A DNA stretch of 64,000 nucleotides, taken from positions 82,525 to 146,524 of the forward strand of contig JBELMC010000001.1 in NCBI GenBank assembly GCA_042096155.1, read 5' to 3'. Below the pieces are notes generated by a model. That model searched no databases. It was not told the origin of the DNA and saw only the letters and a program-made list of their open reading frames with translations. Shown one piece after another: positions 8,128-16,520 of the stretch. Every line of letters begins with the position of its first letter. The first letter of the stretch is position 1. The translations under genes and the position numbers were made by a program. The DNA is from Dinoroseobacter sp042096155 (lineage in GTDB: Bacteria; Pseudomonadota; Alphaproteobacteria; Rhodobacterales; Rhodobacteraceae).

Positions 8128-10575
8128 TCAGTCGCCTCCGAGAATGGCATCAAGCACATCCAAGAGGATGCGTTCGGCCGCACTTTGCGGCTGGGATTGC
8201 GGCTGTTGGTATTGGGGCTGCGATCTGTCAGCTTCAGCTTGCAGCGGGGGTCCCAGCGCACCTGGCACTGGCAATGTCATGGGCAAAGGCAGCGGCTGCA
8301 GACCGTCATGAATCCGCAGCATCGTTTCGTGCCATATTTCGGCTGGAAGGCCGCCGCCGGTGACACCGGTCAACGGCGTGTTGTCGTCATATCCCATCCA
8401 GACACCCGCGACATAATCGGCGCTGAAGCCGACGAACCACGCATCGCGGGCCGCCTGGGTTGTCCCGGTTTTGCCAGCCACCGGATGCTCAGGCAGTTTG
8501 GCACGTCGGCCTGTGCCGGTTTCGACCACCTGGTGCATCATGAAGGTCAGCTGCTGGGCGGCTTGGGGTGAGATTACGCGCTCACCAATACCACCGGCGC
8601 GGTCCATCAACGGGGCGGCATCTCCTTGCAGGCGCAGCTCGCTCAAGCCATACGGGCTGACGGCACTGCCCCCGTTTAGAATGCCGGCATAAGCTGCGGT
8701 CATTTCCAGCAAGGTTGCCTCGGACGCACCCAGGGCCAGGGCGGGCCCCAGGGCCAGATCCCGGTCCAGACCGAATCCCGACGCCACCGTACGAACGTTT
8801 TCGCGGCCGACATCTTCAGACACGCGCACCGCCGGAATATTCAACGACTCCGCCAGCGCCTGGGTCAGCGATACAGGGCCTGCAAATGTGTTGGAATAGT
8901 TGCGCGGGCTCCAGGGGCCAGAGCCCGGCACATCGAGGGTCAGCGGCGTGTCTTGGACAAGATCATCATAGCGCCATCCCAGATCCAGCGCCGCGGCATA
9001 GACAAACGGTTTGAAAGCGGAACCCGTCTGGCGCAACGCCTGGGTCGCACGATTGAACCCGCCCGATGCGCGCAGGTTGCGCCCCCCGACCATCGCGCGC
9101 ACGGCGCCGTCAGCGCTCATCACCACAATTGCGGCTTGAGCTTGCGATCCTTCTCGGACCTTTGTTTCAAAAATATGTGCCAGCGCCTCTTCCGTGGCGG
9201 TTTGGATGCGCTGATCCAACGTCGTGCGGATAATCACATCCTCTGTCGTATCGCGGGTCAAATAGCTGGGGCCTGTCTCCATCACCCAATCGGCAAAATA
9301 TCCCCCCGCACGGGCGTCGGCGGCCTCGGACAGCTCAGCGGGCGTGGCGCGCGCGCGCGCCGCTTCTTGGGGGCTGAGATAACCCTGTTCTTCCATCAAA
9401 CGCACGATCGTGGCGGCGCGGCGCTGCGCACGGGCCAGATCATTGGTGGGCGCAAACCGGGTTGGGGCCACCAGAAGCCCTGCCAACATAGCAGCCTCGG
9501 CAGGTGTCACGGCATTGACAGACTTGTTGAAATAGCGTCGTGCGGCCGCTTCGAACCCGCGTGCACCGGCGCCCAGATAGGCCCGGTTCAGATAAATCAT
9601 CAAGATTTCGTCTTTGGCATAGCGCCCTTCAAGCGCCAGGGCATAGGGAACCTCTTTAAGCTTGCGCCACACTGTACCGCGTCGGCAGTCGGCTTCATAC
9701 ACGGCCTCGGTGATCCCCGCACTGGGATCGAACGGCTTGCCAAGACACAGCAATTTGGCCACCTGCTGTGTGATTGTCGAACCGCCATTGCCCGACAAGG
9801 GCCCTCGACCTTCGCTCAGATTGATCCGAACCGCAGATGCCACACCGCGCGGGCTGATCCCCCAATGTGCATAGAACCGCTTGTCCTCAGTCGCGATCAC
9901 GGCGTTGCGCAAATGCGGCGAGACCTGATCAACCGAGACCACCCCGCCAAACTGATCTCCGCGCCAGGCAAAAGCGGCGCCATTGCGGTCGGTCAAAGTG
10001 ACCGAGCCGCGCACCCGACCGTCGGCAAGCTCGACCGCAGGCGGCAACATCGACATTGTATAGAGTGCCGCCAGCGCCACCAAAGCGGTCACAACAACTG
10101 TGCCGCGCCAGAACAACGACCATATGATCCATGTGGTCCAGCGGATCAGCCGCCAAAAGAGCCGCCCTACGATTTTGGCGACAGCCGCCGCCTGCGCACC
10201 GATTGTCGGTGGCTGATGGGTCGGATCGTTGTGATCGGGCGGCGGTGCAATCGGCTCCGATGGCGGCATGGAATCAACAGCCCCCCCCATCGCCCAATCC
10301 CGGGTTTGTCCCGCGATCCGAGGCGGGCCCACAGACCGGTTCTGGTCTTCAGCGGAAGGCGCGGGCGGCCCGGGTCTCGGCACAGCCCGTGAAGAATGCG
10401 AAAGTCTGGGCTCTTGATGTGACAGTTGCGCATCGTTTGGGCGCTTGGTCTCGGCAGAAGAGGCCTTGGACTTTGCAGGCGGCGCGTAAGGGCCACGCTC
10501 AATCCGCAGACCGCGACGGCGCGGGCGATTGGGATCCACATTCTGCGGAGGCGTGGTGTCGTCGTGATCCGTCAT
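8128..10575 (-). CDS. Penicillin-binding protein 1A family (bifunctional)
   Basis: An 815-residue class A penicillin-binding protein that polymerises and cross-links peptidoglycan. A long proline-rich cytoplasmic N-terminus (about 145 residues) precedes one membrane helix (about 146-172). The glycosyltransferase 51 domain has the catalytic E-D-K-R-F-Y (E230) and the G-G-S-T-I-T-Q-Q motif near 264-271. The transpeptidase domain has S-x-x-K at 519-522, S-L-N at 577-579 and K-T-G-T at 702-705, so both activities look intact. It is convergent with the coiled-coil gene, with 12 bases between. A specific symbol such as mrcA is plausible but not shown. Confidence 0.93.
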   Translation of the reverse strand: MTDHDDTTPPQNVDPNRPRRRGLRIERGPYAPPAKSKASSAETKRPNDAQLSHQEPRLSHSSRAVPRPGPPAPSAEDQNRSVGPPRIAGQTRDWAMGGAVDSMPPSEPIAPPPDHNDPTHQPPTIGAQAAAVAKIVGRLFWRLIRWTTWIIWSLFWRGTVVVTALVALAALYTMSMLPPAVELADGRVRGSVTLTDRNGAAFAWRGDQFGGVVSVDQVSPHLRNAVIATEDKRFYAHWGISPRGVASAVRINLSEGRGPLSGNGGSTITQQVAKLLCLGKPFDPSAGITEAVYEADCRRGTVWRKLKEVPYALALEGRYAKDEILMIYLNRAYLGAGARGFEAAARRYFNKSVNAVTPAEAAMLAGLLVAPTRFAPTNDLARAQRRAATIVRLMEEQGYLSPQEAARARATPAELSEAADARAGGYFADWVMETGPSYLTRDTTEDVIIRTTLDQRIQTATEEALAHIFETKVREGSQAQAAIVVMSADGAVRAMVGGRNLRASGGFNRATQALRQTGSAFKPFVYAAALDLGWRYDDLVQDTPLTLDVPGSGPWSPRNYSNTFAGPVSLTQALAESLNIPAVRVSEDVGRENVRTVASGFGLDRDLALGPALALGASEATLLEMTAAYAGILNGGSAVSPYGLSELRLQGDAAPLMDRAGGIGERVISPQAAQQLTFMMHQVVETGTGRRAKLPEHPVAGKTGTTQAARDAWFVGFSADYVAGVWMGYDDNTPLTGVTGGGLPAEIWHETMLRIHDGLQPLPLPMTLPVPGALGPPLQAEADRSQPQYQQPQSQPQSAAERILLDVLDAILGGD

Positions 10576-10761
10576 ACTGCCCCGGATGCTTGCCTAAAGA
10601 CTTGTCATCATACCCAAAGAAGGCGCCAGATTTTTACTGGTTCTAAGCGCTGCTTTTACACCGCTATCGCCGGTTAAGATAGGGAATCGACAAAAAATTG
10701 CGAAAGACCTGGAGGGTCGGGTGAGTATCCAGTTTGCTTATTTTTTAATCAATTAACTTTT

Positions 10762-10783
10762 TTTGTGCAAAATTTGTGCAAAA
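10762..10783 (+). promoter_or_regulatory. Perfect tandem 11-bp repeat upstream of glnK
   Basis: The 11-base unit TTTGTGCAAAA occurs twice back to back, one DNA helical turn apart, in the AT-rich gap between the PBP1A gene and glnK, about 115 bases before the glnK start. The repeats contain two TGCA cores 7 bases apart, reminiscent of but not equal to the NtrC site (TGCA cores 9 apart). Just downstream, TTGGCGATTTGTTGCT resembles a sigma-54 -24/-12 element but is one base too short between GG and GC. Binding by NtrC or another nitrogen regulator is an inference. The rest of the 10576-10898 gap holds no gene that I can see. Confidence 0.5.
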
Positions 10784-10898
10784 TTGGCGATTTGTTGCTG
10801 TAAATTTGAGCCAAATTGTTGAATCCACCGATCCGTTCATTCCGTTCTAACCTGTGTTGTCCGCAAGGGCACCTGCCAAATTCGGAAGGGTAACAACC

Positions 10899-11237
10899 GT
10901 GAAACTCATTATCGCAGCAATCAAGCCGTTTAAACTGGAGGAGGTCCGCGAGGCGCTGACCGCCATCGGTGTCCGCGGTATGATGGTCACCGAAATCAAG
11001 GGCTTTGGCGCCCAGTCGGGCCATACCGAGATTTATCGCGGCGCAGAATACGCCGTGAACTTCGTTCCAAAAGTGAAACTCGAAGTCGTCGTGACGGCCG
11101 CTATGGCGGACCAAGTCGTCGAGACCATCCAAACCACCGCCAAAACCGACAAGATTGGTGACGGCAAAATCTTCGTCCTGGACGTCGCCCAAGCGGTGCG
11201 CGTGCGGACCGGAGAGACCAACGACGACGCGCTCTGA
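10899..11237 (+). CDS. glnK: Nitrogen regulatory protein PII, GlnK
   Basis: A 112-residue PII signal protein. It senses 2-oxoglutarate and ATP/ADP and, when not uridylylated, blocks the AmtB channel. The uridylylation tyrosine is Y51 in the T-loop (R-G-A-E-Y). The C-terminal B and C loop motifs are present, including G-D-G-K-I-F near 87 and R-T-G-E near 103. The start is GTG with GAAGGG upstream; the open frame extends a further 15 codons upstream, but every PII protein begins M-K-L-I-x-A-x-I-K-P. Linkage to amtB makes glnK a better name than glnB. Confidence 0.95.
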   Translation: MKLIIAAIKPFKLEEVREALTAIGVRGMMVTEIKGFGAQSGHTEIYRGAEYAVNFVPKVKLEVVVTAAMADQVVETIQTTAKTDKIGDGKIFVLDVAQAVRVRTGETNDDAL

Positions 11238-11272
11238 TCCGCCTCTGTCCAAATTCAAAGGGTATTCTACGT

Positions 11273-12583
11273 ATGAAACTCACGAAAGTTCTTCCCCTCG
11301 CCGCGGCGACCATGTTGGTGCCAGGTCTTGGGTTCGCTCAGGAGGCCGCGCCGTCATTCGACGAAATCGGTCCCTATATCATGACCACCTTGTTGTTCTG
11401 TATGGCGGGCTTTTTGGTCTTCTTCATGGCCGCAGGCTTTGCCATGCTCGAAGGCGGCCTGGTGCGTTCCAAGAACGTTACCATGCAAATGACCAAGAAC
11501 ATCGCGTTGTTCTCTATCGCGGCCATCATGTACTGGTTGGTCGGCTTTAACACGATGTATCCCGGCGACTTCAACGGCTGGTTTGCCATCGGTGGTCAAA
11601 CCGTTCTGGATCCGGTGGGTGTTGCAGCGGCAGACGCTGCGCTTGATTACGCCTCGGTTGGTTCGGATTTCTTCTTCCAGTTGGTGTTCGTGGCCGCCAC
11701 GGCTTCGATTGTTTCGGGCGCGCTGGCTGAACGAATCAAATTGTGGCCCTTCTTGATCTTCGTGATCGTGTTGACCGGCTTCATGTACCCGATTTCTGGC
11801 TCCTGGCAGTGGGGTGGCGGTTGGCTGTCCGAAGCAGGGTTCTCTGACTTCGCGGGCTCGACCGTTGTGCACTCCGTGGGTGGCTGGGCCGCTCTGGCCG
11901 GCGCCATTGTTCTGGGGCCACGCCTTGGCAAGTACAAAGATGGTAAGATCAACCCGATGCCGGGCTCAAACCTCGCACTGGCCACACTTGGAACATTTAT
12001 CCTCTGGTTGGGTTGGTTCGGGTTCAATGGCGGCTCGCAGCTGGCCATGGGAACTGTGGGGGATGTGTCTGACGTGTCGCGCATCTTTGCCAACACCAAT
12101 ATGGCGGCTGCTGCCGGTGCTGTCACCGCGCTGATCCTGAGCCAGGTTCTGTACAAAAAGCCTGATTTGACGATGGTCTTGAATGGCGCGTTGGCAGGTT
12201 TGGTGTCGATCACCGCTGAGCCCCTGGCCCCGACGCTGTTTGGGTCTTTGTGGATCGGTGCCGTGGGTGGCGTGATTGTTGTTCTCACCGTTCCGCTGCT
12301 TGACAAGTTCAAGATCGACGACGTTGTCGGCGCCATCCCGGTTCACCTGTTCGCCGGTATCTGGGGCACCATCGCCGTGGTCTTTTACAACGGCGACGCC
12401 TCTTTGTTCACGCAGCTGACCGGTATCGTGGCCTTCGGTGTGTTCACTTTCGTAGCCTCGCTTATCGTTTGGTCCATCCTCAAGGTGGCCATGGGGATCC
12501 GGGTGAGCGAGGAAGACGAGATCAACGGTCTCGACACGTCGGAAATGGGTATGGAAGCCTATCCGGAGTTCTCTAAGGGCTAA
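11273..12583 (+). CDS. amtB: Ammonium transporter AmtB
   Basis: A 436-residue trimeric ammonium channel. A cleavable signal peptide (about residues 1-22, ending G-F-A) precedes 11 membrane helices, as usual for AmtB. The pore twin histidines are H200 (V-V-H-S-V-G-G-W) and H358 (I-P-V-H-L-F-A-G-I-W-G). It sits 35 bases after glnK with an AAAGGG ribosome site and ends just before a strong terminator, so glnK-amtB form one transcription unit. Expression is expected under nitrogen limitation by NtrC-type control, which is family knowledge. Confidence 0.96.
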   Translation: MKLTKVLPLAAATMLVPGLGFAQEAAPSFDEIGPYIMTTLLFCMAGFLVFFMAAGFAMLEGGLVRSKNVTMQMTKNIALFSIAAIMYWLVGFNTMYPGDFNGWFAIGGQTVLDPVGVAAADAALDYASVGSDFFFQLVFVAATASIVSGALAERIKLWPFLIFVIVLTGFMYPISGSWQWGGGWLSEAGFSDFAGSTVVHSVGGWAALAGAIVLGPRLGKYKDGKINPMPGSNLALATLGTFILWLGWFGFNGGSQLAMGTVGDVSDVSRIFANTNMAAAAGAVTALILSQVLYKKPDLTMVLNGALAGLVSITAEPLAPTLFGSLWIGAVGGVIVVLTVPLLDKFKIDDVVGAIPVHLFAGIWGTIAVVFYNGDASLFTQLTGIVAFGVFTFVASLIVWSILKVAMGIRVSEEDEINGLDTSEMGMEAYPEFSKG

Positions 12584-12597
12584 CGCCTTTGCGCCGC

Positions 12598-12632
12598 GCC
12601 TCGGACGACATTGCGCGTCCGAGGCCTTTTTA
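12598..12632 (+). terminator. Rho-independent terminator after amtB
   Basis: A perfect 10-bp inverted repeat (GCCTCGGACG and its complement) with an 8-base loop is followed at once by CTTTTT. It lies 15 bases after the amtB stop and closes the glnK-amtB unit. Confidence 0.9.
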
Positions 12633-12703
12633 AACAAAGCCGAAAAAGGCGCGCCCTTCCTCCCGGGGCGCGTCTTTATTGTTCGTTTTGGGACCAAGCC
12701 GGT

Positions 12704-13885
12704 CTATAATTCGAATGCGATCGCCTCAGCAACACGTGAGATGTTACGAGCGGTCAGGCCCGCGGTATTGATCCGACCATCTTCGACCAGATACACGCCA
12801 TGGGTTTCGCGCAGACGAACCAGCAGATCGTTGTCAAAGCCCAGAATAGAAAACATCCCCCGATGCGCGGCCACATAGCCAAACCGGTCATCGCCCAGCG
12901 CATCTGCAAGGGCTGTGGCCAGCTTGATGCGATTGGTCTCGATCCTTATGCGCATCTGTGTCAGCTCAGCTTCCCAATCGGCGCGCAATTCTGGGTCCGT
13001 CAGGATTTCAGTGGCCACACGCGCGCCATGATCCGGCGGGAATGCAAAATTCAACCGGTTCAATGAAATCAATCCAGCCTGGGCCAACTGGGCCACCTTT
13101 GCGGTTTGCGCGACCACAAAAGCGGCCGCGACACGCTCTCGGTACAGACCAAAGCTCTTGGATCCCGACAGCGCAACCATCATCTGCGGCAGACGCGCGG
13201 CCAAAATACGCAGACCTGTGGTATCGGCCAACACCCCATCGCCAAAGCCCAGATAGGCCGCGTCAACCAGAGGCAGTGCACCTGTCTGCGCCAGAAGATC
13301 CGCCAACAGGTTCCACTGATCCAAATCCAGATCTGCGCCTGTCGGATTGTGACAGGCCGCGTGAAGAATCACGACATCCTCAGGACCAGTGCCCGCAAGA
13401 TCCGCCATCATTGCGTCAAACGCGACCTGACCGGTTTTTTGATCATAATACCCATAGCGACGCACTGGCATCCCGATGGCTTCGCCAATACCGGGATGGT
13501 TCGGCCATGTCGGCTCTGACATCCAGACGCGCGCAGACGGTTTCGCCAGATTTGCAAGATCCAGCAGCTGGCGCAGCGCAGAGCTGCCGCCCGGTGTCGC
13601 AACCGTTGCAATTCGACCCGGTTCAACCGATGACCCGAACACCCATTCGCGAGCAGCGGTCTGGAACGCAGGGTCTCCTCCCAGGCCAAGATAGCTTTTG
13701 GTGTTCTGGCTTGCGAGGATCCGCTGTTCGGCGATCTTGACCACCCGAAAGATCGGTGTGTGGCCGGTTTCATCGCGGTAGACGCCCACGCCAAGGTCGA
13801 TCTTATTGGTCCGCGTATCGGCCTGAAAGCTTTGCATCAACTTGATGATCGCATCCGGGTCCCGTTGCGGAAGCGCGTTCAACAT
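12704..13885 (-). CDS. Aromatic/aspartate aminotransferase, class I
   Basis: A 393-residue PLP enzyme of the aspartate/tyrosine aminotransferase subgroup. The N-terminal L-G-V-G-V-Y segment (31-36), H-N-P-T-G at 179-183, the PLP-contacting D-A-A-Y region near 211, and S-G-S-K-S-F with the Schiff-base lysine K243 are all present. It interconverts amino acids and 2-oxo acids using glutamate/2-oxoglutarate. The substrate, aspartate or aromatic residues, cannot be fixed from sequence alone. It lies 6 bases after the sulfurtransferase gene, so the two are probably co-transcribed. That pairing fits the conversion of cysteine to 3-mercaptopyruvate, which is then desulfurated. Confidence 0.9.
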   Translation of the reverse strand: MLNALPQRDPDAIIKLMQSFQADTRTNKIDLGVGVYRDETGHTPIFRVVKIAEQRILASQNTKSYLGLGGDPAFQTAAREWVFGSSVEPGRIATVATPGGSSALRQLLDLANLAKPSARVWMSEPTWPNHPGIGEAIGMPVRRYGYYDQKTGQVAFDAMMADLAGTGPEDVVILHAACHNPTGADLDLDQWNLLADLLAQTGALPLVDAAYLGFGDGVLADTTGLRILAARLPQMMVALSGSKSFGLYRERVAAAFVVAQTAKVAQLAQAGLISLNRLNFAFPPDHGARVATEILTDPELRADWEAELTQMRIRIETNRIKLATALADALGDDRFGYVAAHRGMFSILGFDNDLLVRLRETHGVYLVEDGRINTAGLTARNISRVAEAIAFEL

Positions 13886-13891
13886 GCCTCT

Positions 13892-14740
13892 TTATCCTGT
13901 TTCAATAGCCAGTGCGGGGAATTGTCCCCATTCTGCCCAGGAGCCGTCGTAAAGTGCGTGGTCCACATGGCCAAGACGATCCAGCGCCAGGTTTAAAATC
14001 GCCGCTGTCACACCAGAGCCACAGCTGGTGATGATCGACTTGCTCAGGTCGACGTCCGCGGCCTCAAAAACCGCGCGCAGCTCGGAATTGGACTTCATCG
14101 TGCCTGCTGCGGTCAAAACCGTCTTGAACGGCACATTTCGTGCGCCCGGAATATGGCCCGCACGCAAGCCAGGCCGCGGCTCGGGATCGTCGCCACGGAA
14201 CCGGGAGGCGGGTCGCGCATCGACGATCATCGGATGGCCCAGCTTCAACGCAGCAGCGACCTGGGTGACATCCTTGATCAGACCGGCACGGCGGCGCACG
14301 GTGATGTGGCGCTCACGAATCATTGGGGGCATATCCTCGATTGGGTGCCCTTCGGCCTGCCACTTGCCAAAGCCGCCATCCAACACTGCCACATCGGTTT
14401 TGCCCATCAGATTGAACAGCCACCGCATCCGCGCGGCCGAAAAGATCCCCGCGCCGTCATAGACGACCACCTGATGTCCGTCTCCGATGCCCATCGCCCG
14501 CATGCGGCTCATGAATTTCTCGACCGGGGGCGCAGTGTTGGGCAAGTCTGAGCGGGCATCGCTGAGATCATCGAGATCGACAAATCGCGCGCCGGGGATA
14601 TGCGCCGCATCATATTCGGCTTTCGCATCTCGCTGCATGTCCGGCAAGTACCATGACGCATCAATGATCCGCAGATCCGGGTCGTTTAAATGCAGGGCCA
14701 ACCAAGAGGTCGAGACCAATGTTTTGGGATCATCAGTCAT
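13892..14740 (-). CDS. sseA: 3-mercaptopyruvate sulfurtransferase
   Basis: A 282-residue protein of two rhodanese domains (about 1-140 and 150-282); only the second has the catalytic cysteine. The active-site loop is C-G-S-G-V-T-A with C240. This is the mercaptopyruvate-type loop, rather than the C-R-x-G-x-R of thiosulfate sulfurtransferases. It transfers sulfur from 3-mercaptopyruvate to thiol acceptors. It is upstream of, and 6 bases from, an aminotransferase able in principle to make the substrate. A gap of 176 bases before smpB contains no gene that I can see. Confidence 0.93.
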   Translation of the reverse strand: MTDDPKTLVSTSWLALHLNDPDLRIIDASWYLPDMQRDAKAEYDAAHIPGARFVDLDDLSDARSDLPNTAPPVEKFMSRMRAMGIGDGHQVVVYDGAGIFSAARMRWLFNLMGKTDVAVLDGGFGKWQAEGHPIEDMPPMIRERHITVRRRAGLIKDVTQVAAALKLGHPMIVDARPASRFRGDDPEPRPGLRAGHIPGARNVPFKTVLTAAGTMKSNSELRAVFEAADVDLSKSIITSCGSGVTAAILNLALDRLGHVDHALYDGSWAEWGQFPALAIETG

Positions 14741-14916
14741 GGGATTTAGGCTCCGGATGCGTTTTCGGTCCTGATCGCTATCGCCCGGAAATCAAATTTT
14801 GTCCAGACATGGCGGCTTTTTAGGCCCCAAGTCCGTGCCGATCCGTCTCTCGCAGAATGCCGCACGACCTGTCGGCCTGAGGGCGTCCGCCGTGCCCGGT
14901 CAATCATGAAGATGGC

Positions 14917-15393
14917 TTACCCCTGTTGCTTCAAAAGGCGGTTTTTTTGGCGGTTCCAATCCCGTTTGGCATCACTCGCCCGCTTATCGGCCAACTTTTT
15001 GCCCTTGGCGATCCCGATCTTCATCTTCACAAGACCACGATGATTGAAATACATCACCAATGGCACGAGAGTCATTCCCTCGCGCTGGGTCGCGTTCCAC
15101 AACTTGGACAGTTCGCGCCGACGGACCAACAACTTGCGCCGCCGCCGTTCCTCATGGGTGAAGGTCTTGGCCTGTTTGTAAGGTGCAATATAGCCGTTCA
15201 CCAACCACAGCTCGCCGTTTTCGACCGCCGCGTAGCTGTCCGCGATATTGGAGCCCCCCACCCGCAACGACTTCACCTCAGAGCCCTCCAGCATGAGCCC
15301 GACTTCCAAATCATCCTCGATGGCGTATTCACGCCGTGCCCGCCGATTTTCGGCAATCACCTTGTAATTGGGGTCTGATTTACTTTGTGCCAT
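14917..15393 (-). CDS. smpB: SsrA-binding protein SmpB
   Basis: A 158-residue RNA-binding protein that brings tmRNA to stalled ribosomes for trans-translation. The family pattern is complete: the N-R-R-A-R-R-E-Y start, G-S-E-V-K-S-L-R near 37, Y-I-A-P-Y near 67, the H-E-E-R-R-R-R-K-L-L segment, K-x-K-I-G-I-A-K-G-K-K near 125, and a basic R-D-W-x-R tail. Length is normal. The tmRNA gene itself is not in this window. It lies downstream of dapA on the same strand, the usual Rhodobacteraceae order. Confidence 0.97.
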   Translation of the reverse strand: MAQSKSDPNYKVIAENRRARREYAIEDDLEVGLMLEGSEVKSLRVGGSNIADSYAAVENGELWLVNGYIAPYKQAKTFTHEERRRRKLLVRRRELSKLWNATQREGMTLVPLVMYFNHRGLVKMKIGIAKGKKLADKRASDAKRDWNRQKNRLLKQQG

Positions 15394-15492
15394 CGTCGCG
15401 CTTATCTAAGGACCGCGCAGAGATCACGCAACGGCCCGTGTCAAAATAGTAAGTCCATCGCAGCCCGTAGCCGGATTTTCCAACACGAATAG

Positions 15493-16365
15493 CTAGATCA
15501 ATCCAACATGCGCCATTGCGGATTTCAACGCGTCTTTGGTCTTGTCCGTAACCCCAACCAGAGGCAAGCGGACTTCGTCCGAACACTTGCCCAACAGGCT
15601 CATTGCATATTTCGCCCCAACAAGACCCGGCTCAAGAAAGATCGCGCTGTGCAGCGGCAACAACAAATCCTGAAGCTCTAGGGCTTTGGTATAGTCGCCT
15701 GCCAAGGTGGCCTCTTGGAACTGCGCGCACAGTTTCGGGGCCACATTCGCGGTCACCGAGATACACCCGACCCCCCCGTGCACATTAAAGCCCAGGGCGC
15801 TGGCATCTTCGCCCGACAATTGTACAAAATCTGGCCCACAAGTCGCGCGTTGATGGCTGACCCGCGTGATATCGCCGGTGGCATCTTTGACCCCGACGAT
15901 CCGGGGCAGCTTTGCCAGCTCGCCCATGGTCTCGGGCGTCATGTCCACGACCGATCGTCCGGGGATATTGTAAATGATAATCGGCAGATCGCAGGCGTCG
16001 TGCAAGGCTGTATAATGCGCGATCAGCCCCTCTTGCGTCGGTTTGTTATAATACGGGGTCACAACCAGACCAGCCGAGGCACCTGCCCGCTGGGCATGCT
16101 GCAAAAGCCCCATGCTTTCGGCGGTGTTGTTGCTGCCTGCTCCGGCCACGACTGGCACACGGCCTGCAGCGGCCTCGATCACCGCACTGACAACGGCTTC
16201 ATGCTCGGCATGGCTCAGTGTCGGGCTTTCGCCGGTCGTGCCCACCGGCACCAACCCGTGCGAGCCTTCGCCGATGTGCCATTCAACCAGCGCACCGAGG
16301 GTGTCATAATCCACCTCTCCTTGTTTCAAGGGAGTCACCAAGGCGGGCATGGATCCTTTAAACAT
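15493..16365 (-). CDS. dapA: 4-hydroxy-tetrahydrodipicolinate synthase
   Basis: A 290-residue TIM-barrel aldolase that condenses pyruvate with aspartate semialdehyde, the first committed step to lysine and diaminopimelate. The catalytic set is visible: T43-T44 (G-T-T-G-E-S), Y132 (I-Y-N-I-P) and the Schiff-base lysine K160 (V-G-V-K-D-A). V-T-P-Y-Y-N-K-P near 102-109 is also typical. It is divergent from slt across 155 bases that must hold both promoters. smpB follows about 100 bases downstream. Confidence 0.97.
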   Translation of the reverse strand: MFKGSMPALVTPLKQGEVDYDTLGALVEWHIGEGSHGLVPVGTTGESPTLSHAEHEAVVSAVIEAAAGRVPVVAGAGSNNTAESMGLLQHAQRAGASAGLVVTPYYNKPTQEGLIAHYTALHDACDLPIIIYNIPGRSVVDMTPETMGELAKLPRIVGVKDATGDITRVSHQRATCGPDFVQLSGEDASALGFNVHGGVGCISVTANVAPKLCAQFQEATLAGDYTKALELQDLLLPLHSAIFLEPGLVGAKYAMSLLGKCSDEVRLPLVGVTDKTKDALKSAMAHVGLI

Positions 16366-16520
16366 CGCAATCTCCTTCTTGGTTTGGGCGGCGCTCTACG
16401 GGCGGATACCCGCCCTGAACCCCTTTGTTCAAGACCTTTAAGCAAATGTCATTTGGACTCGCGGCGCAATCTGCCCTATTTTCACGCCAGGCAGACAGCA
16501 CAAAAGGGCGGATAGACCCG

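Noticed and set aside
8953..10392. Long plus-strand open frame of 479 codons across the PBP1A gene
   Set aside because: It is the antisense shadow of a gene with all catalytic motifs on the minus strand; the plus-strand product has no recognisable domains.
10784..10799. Sigma-54-type -24/-12 promoter before glnK
   Set aside because: The GG and GC elements are 9 bases apart instead of the strict 10, so I report it only as a resemblance.
15380..15586. 68-codon minus-strand frame spanning the gap between dapA and smpB
   Set aside because: Most of it overlaps the dapA end or the smpB start, and I recognise no family. It stays open through the 99-base gap, but that is too short to be strong evidence.
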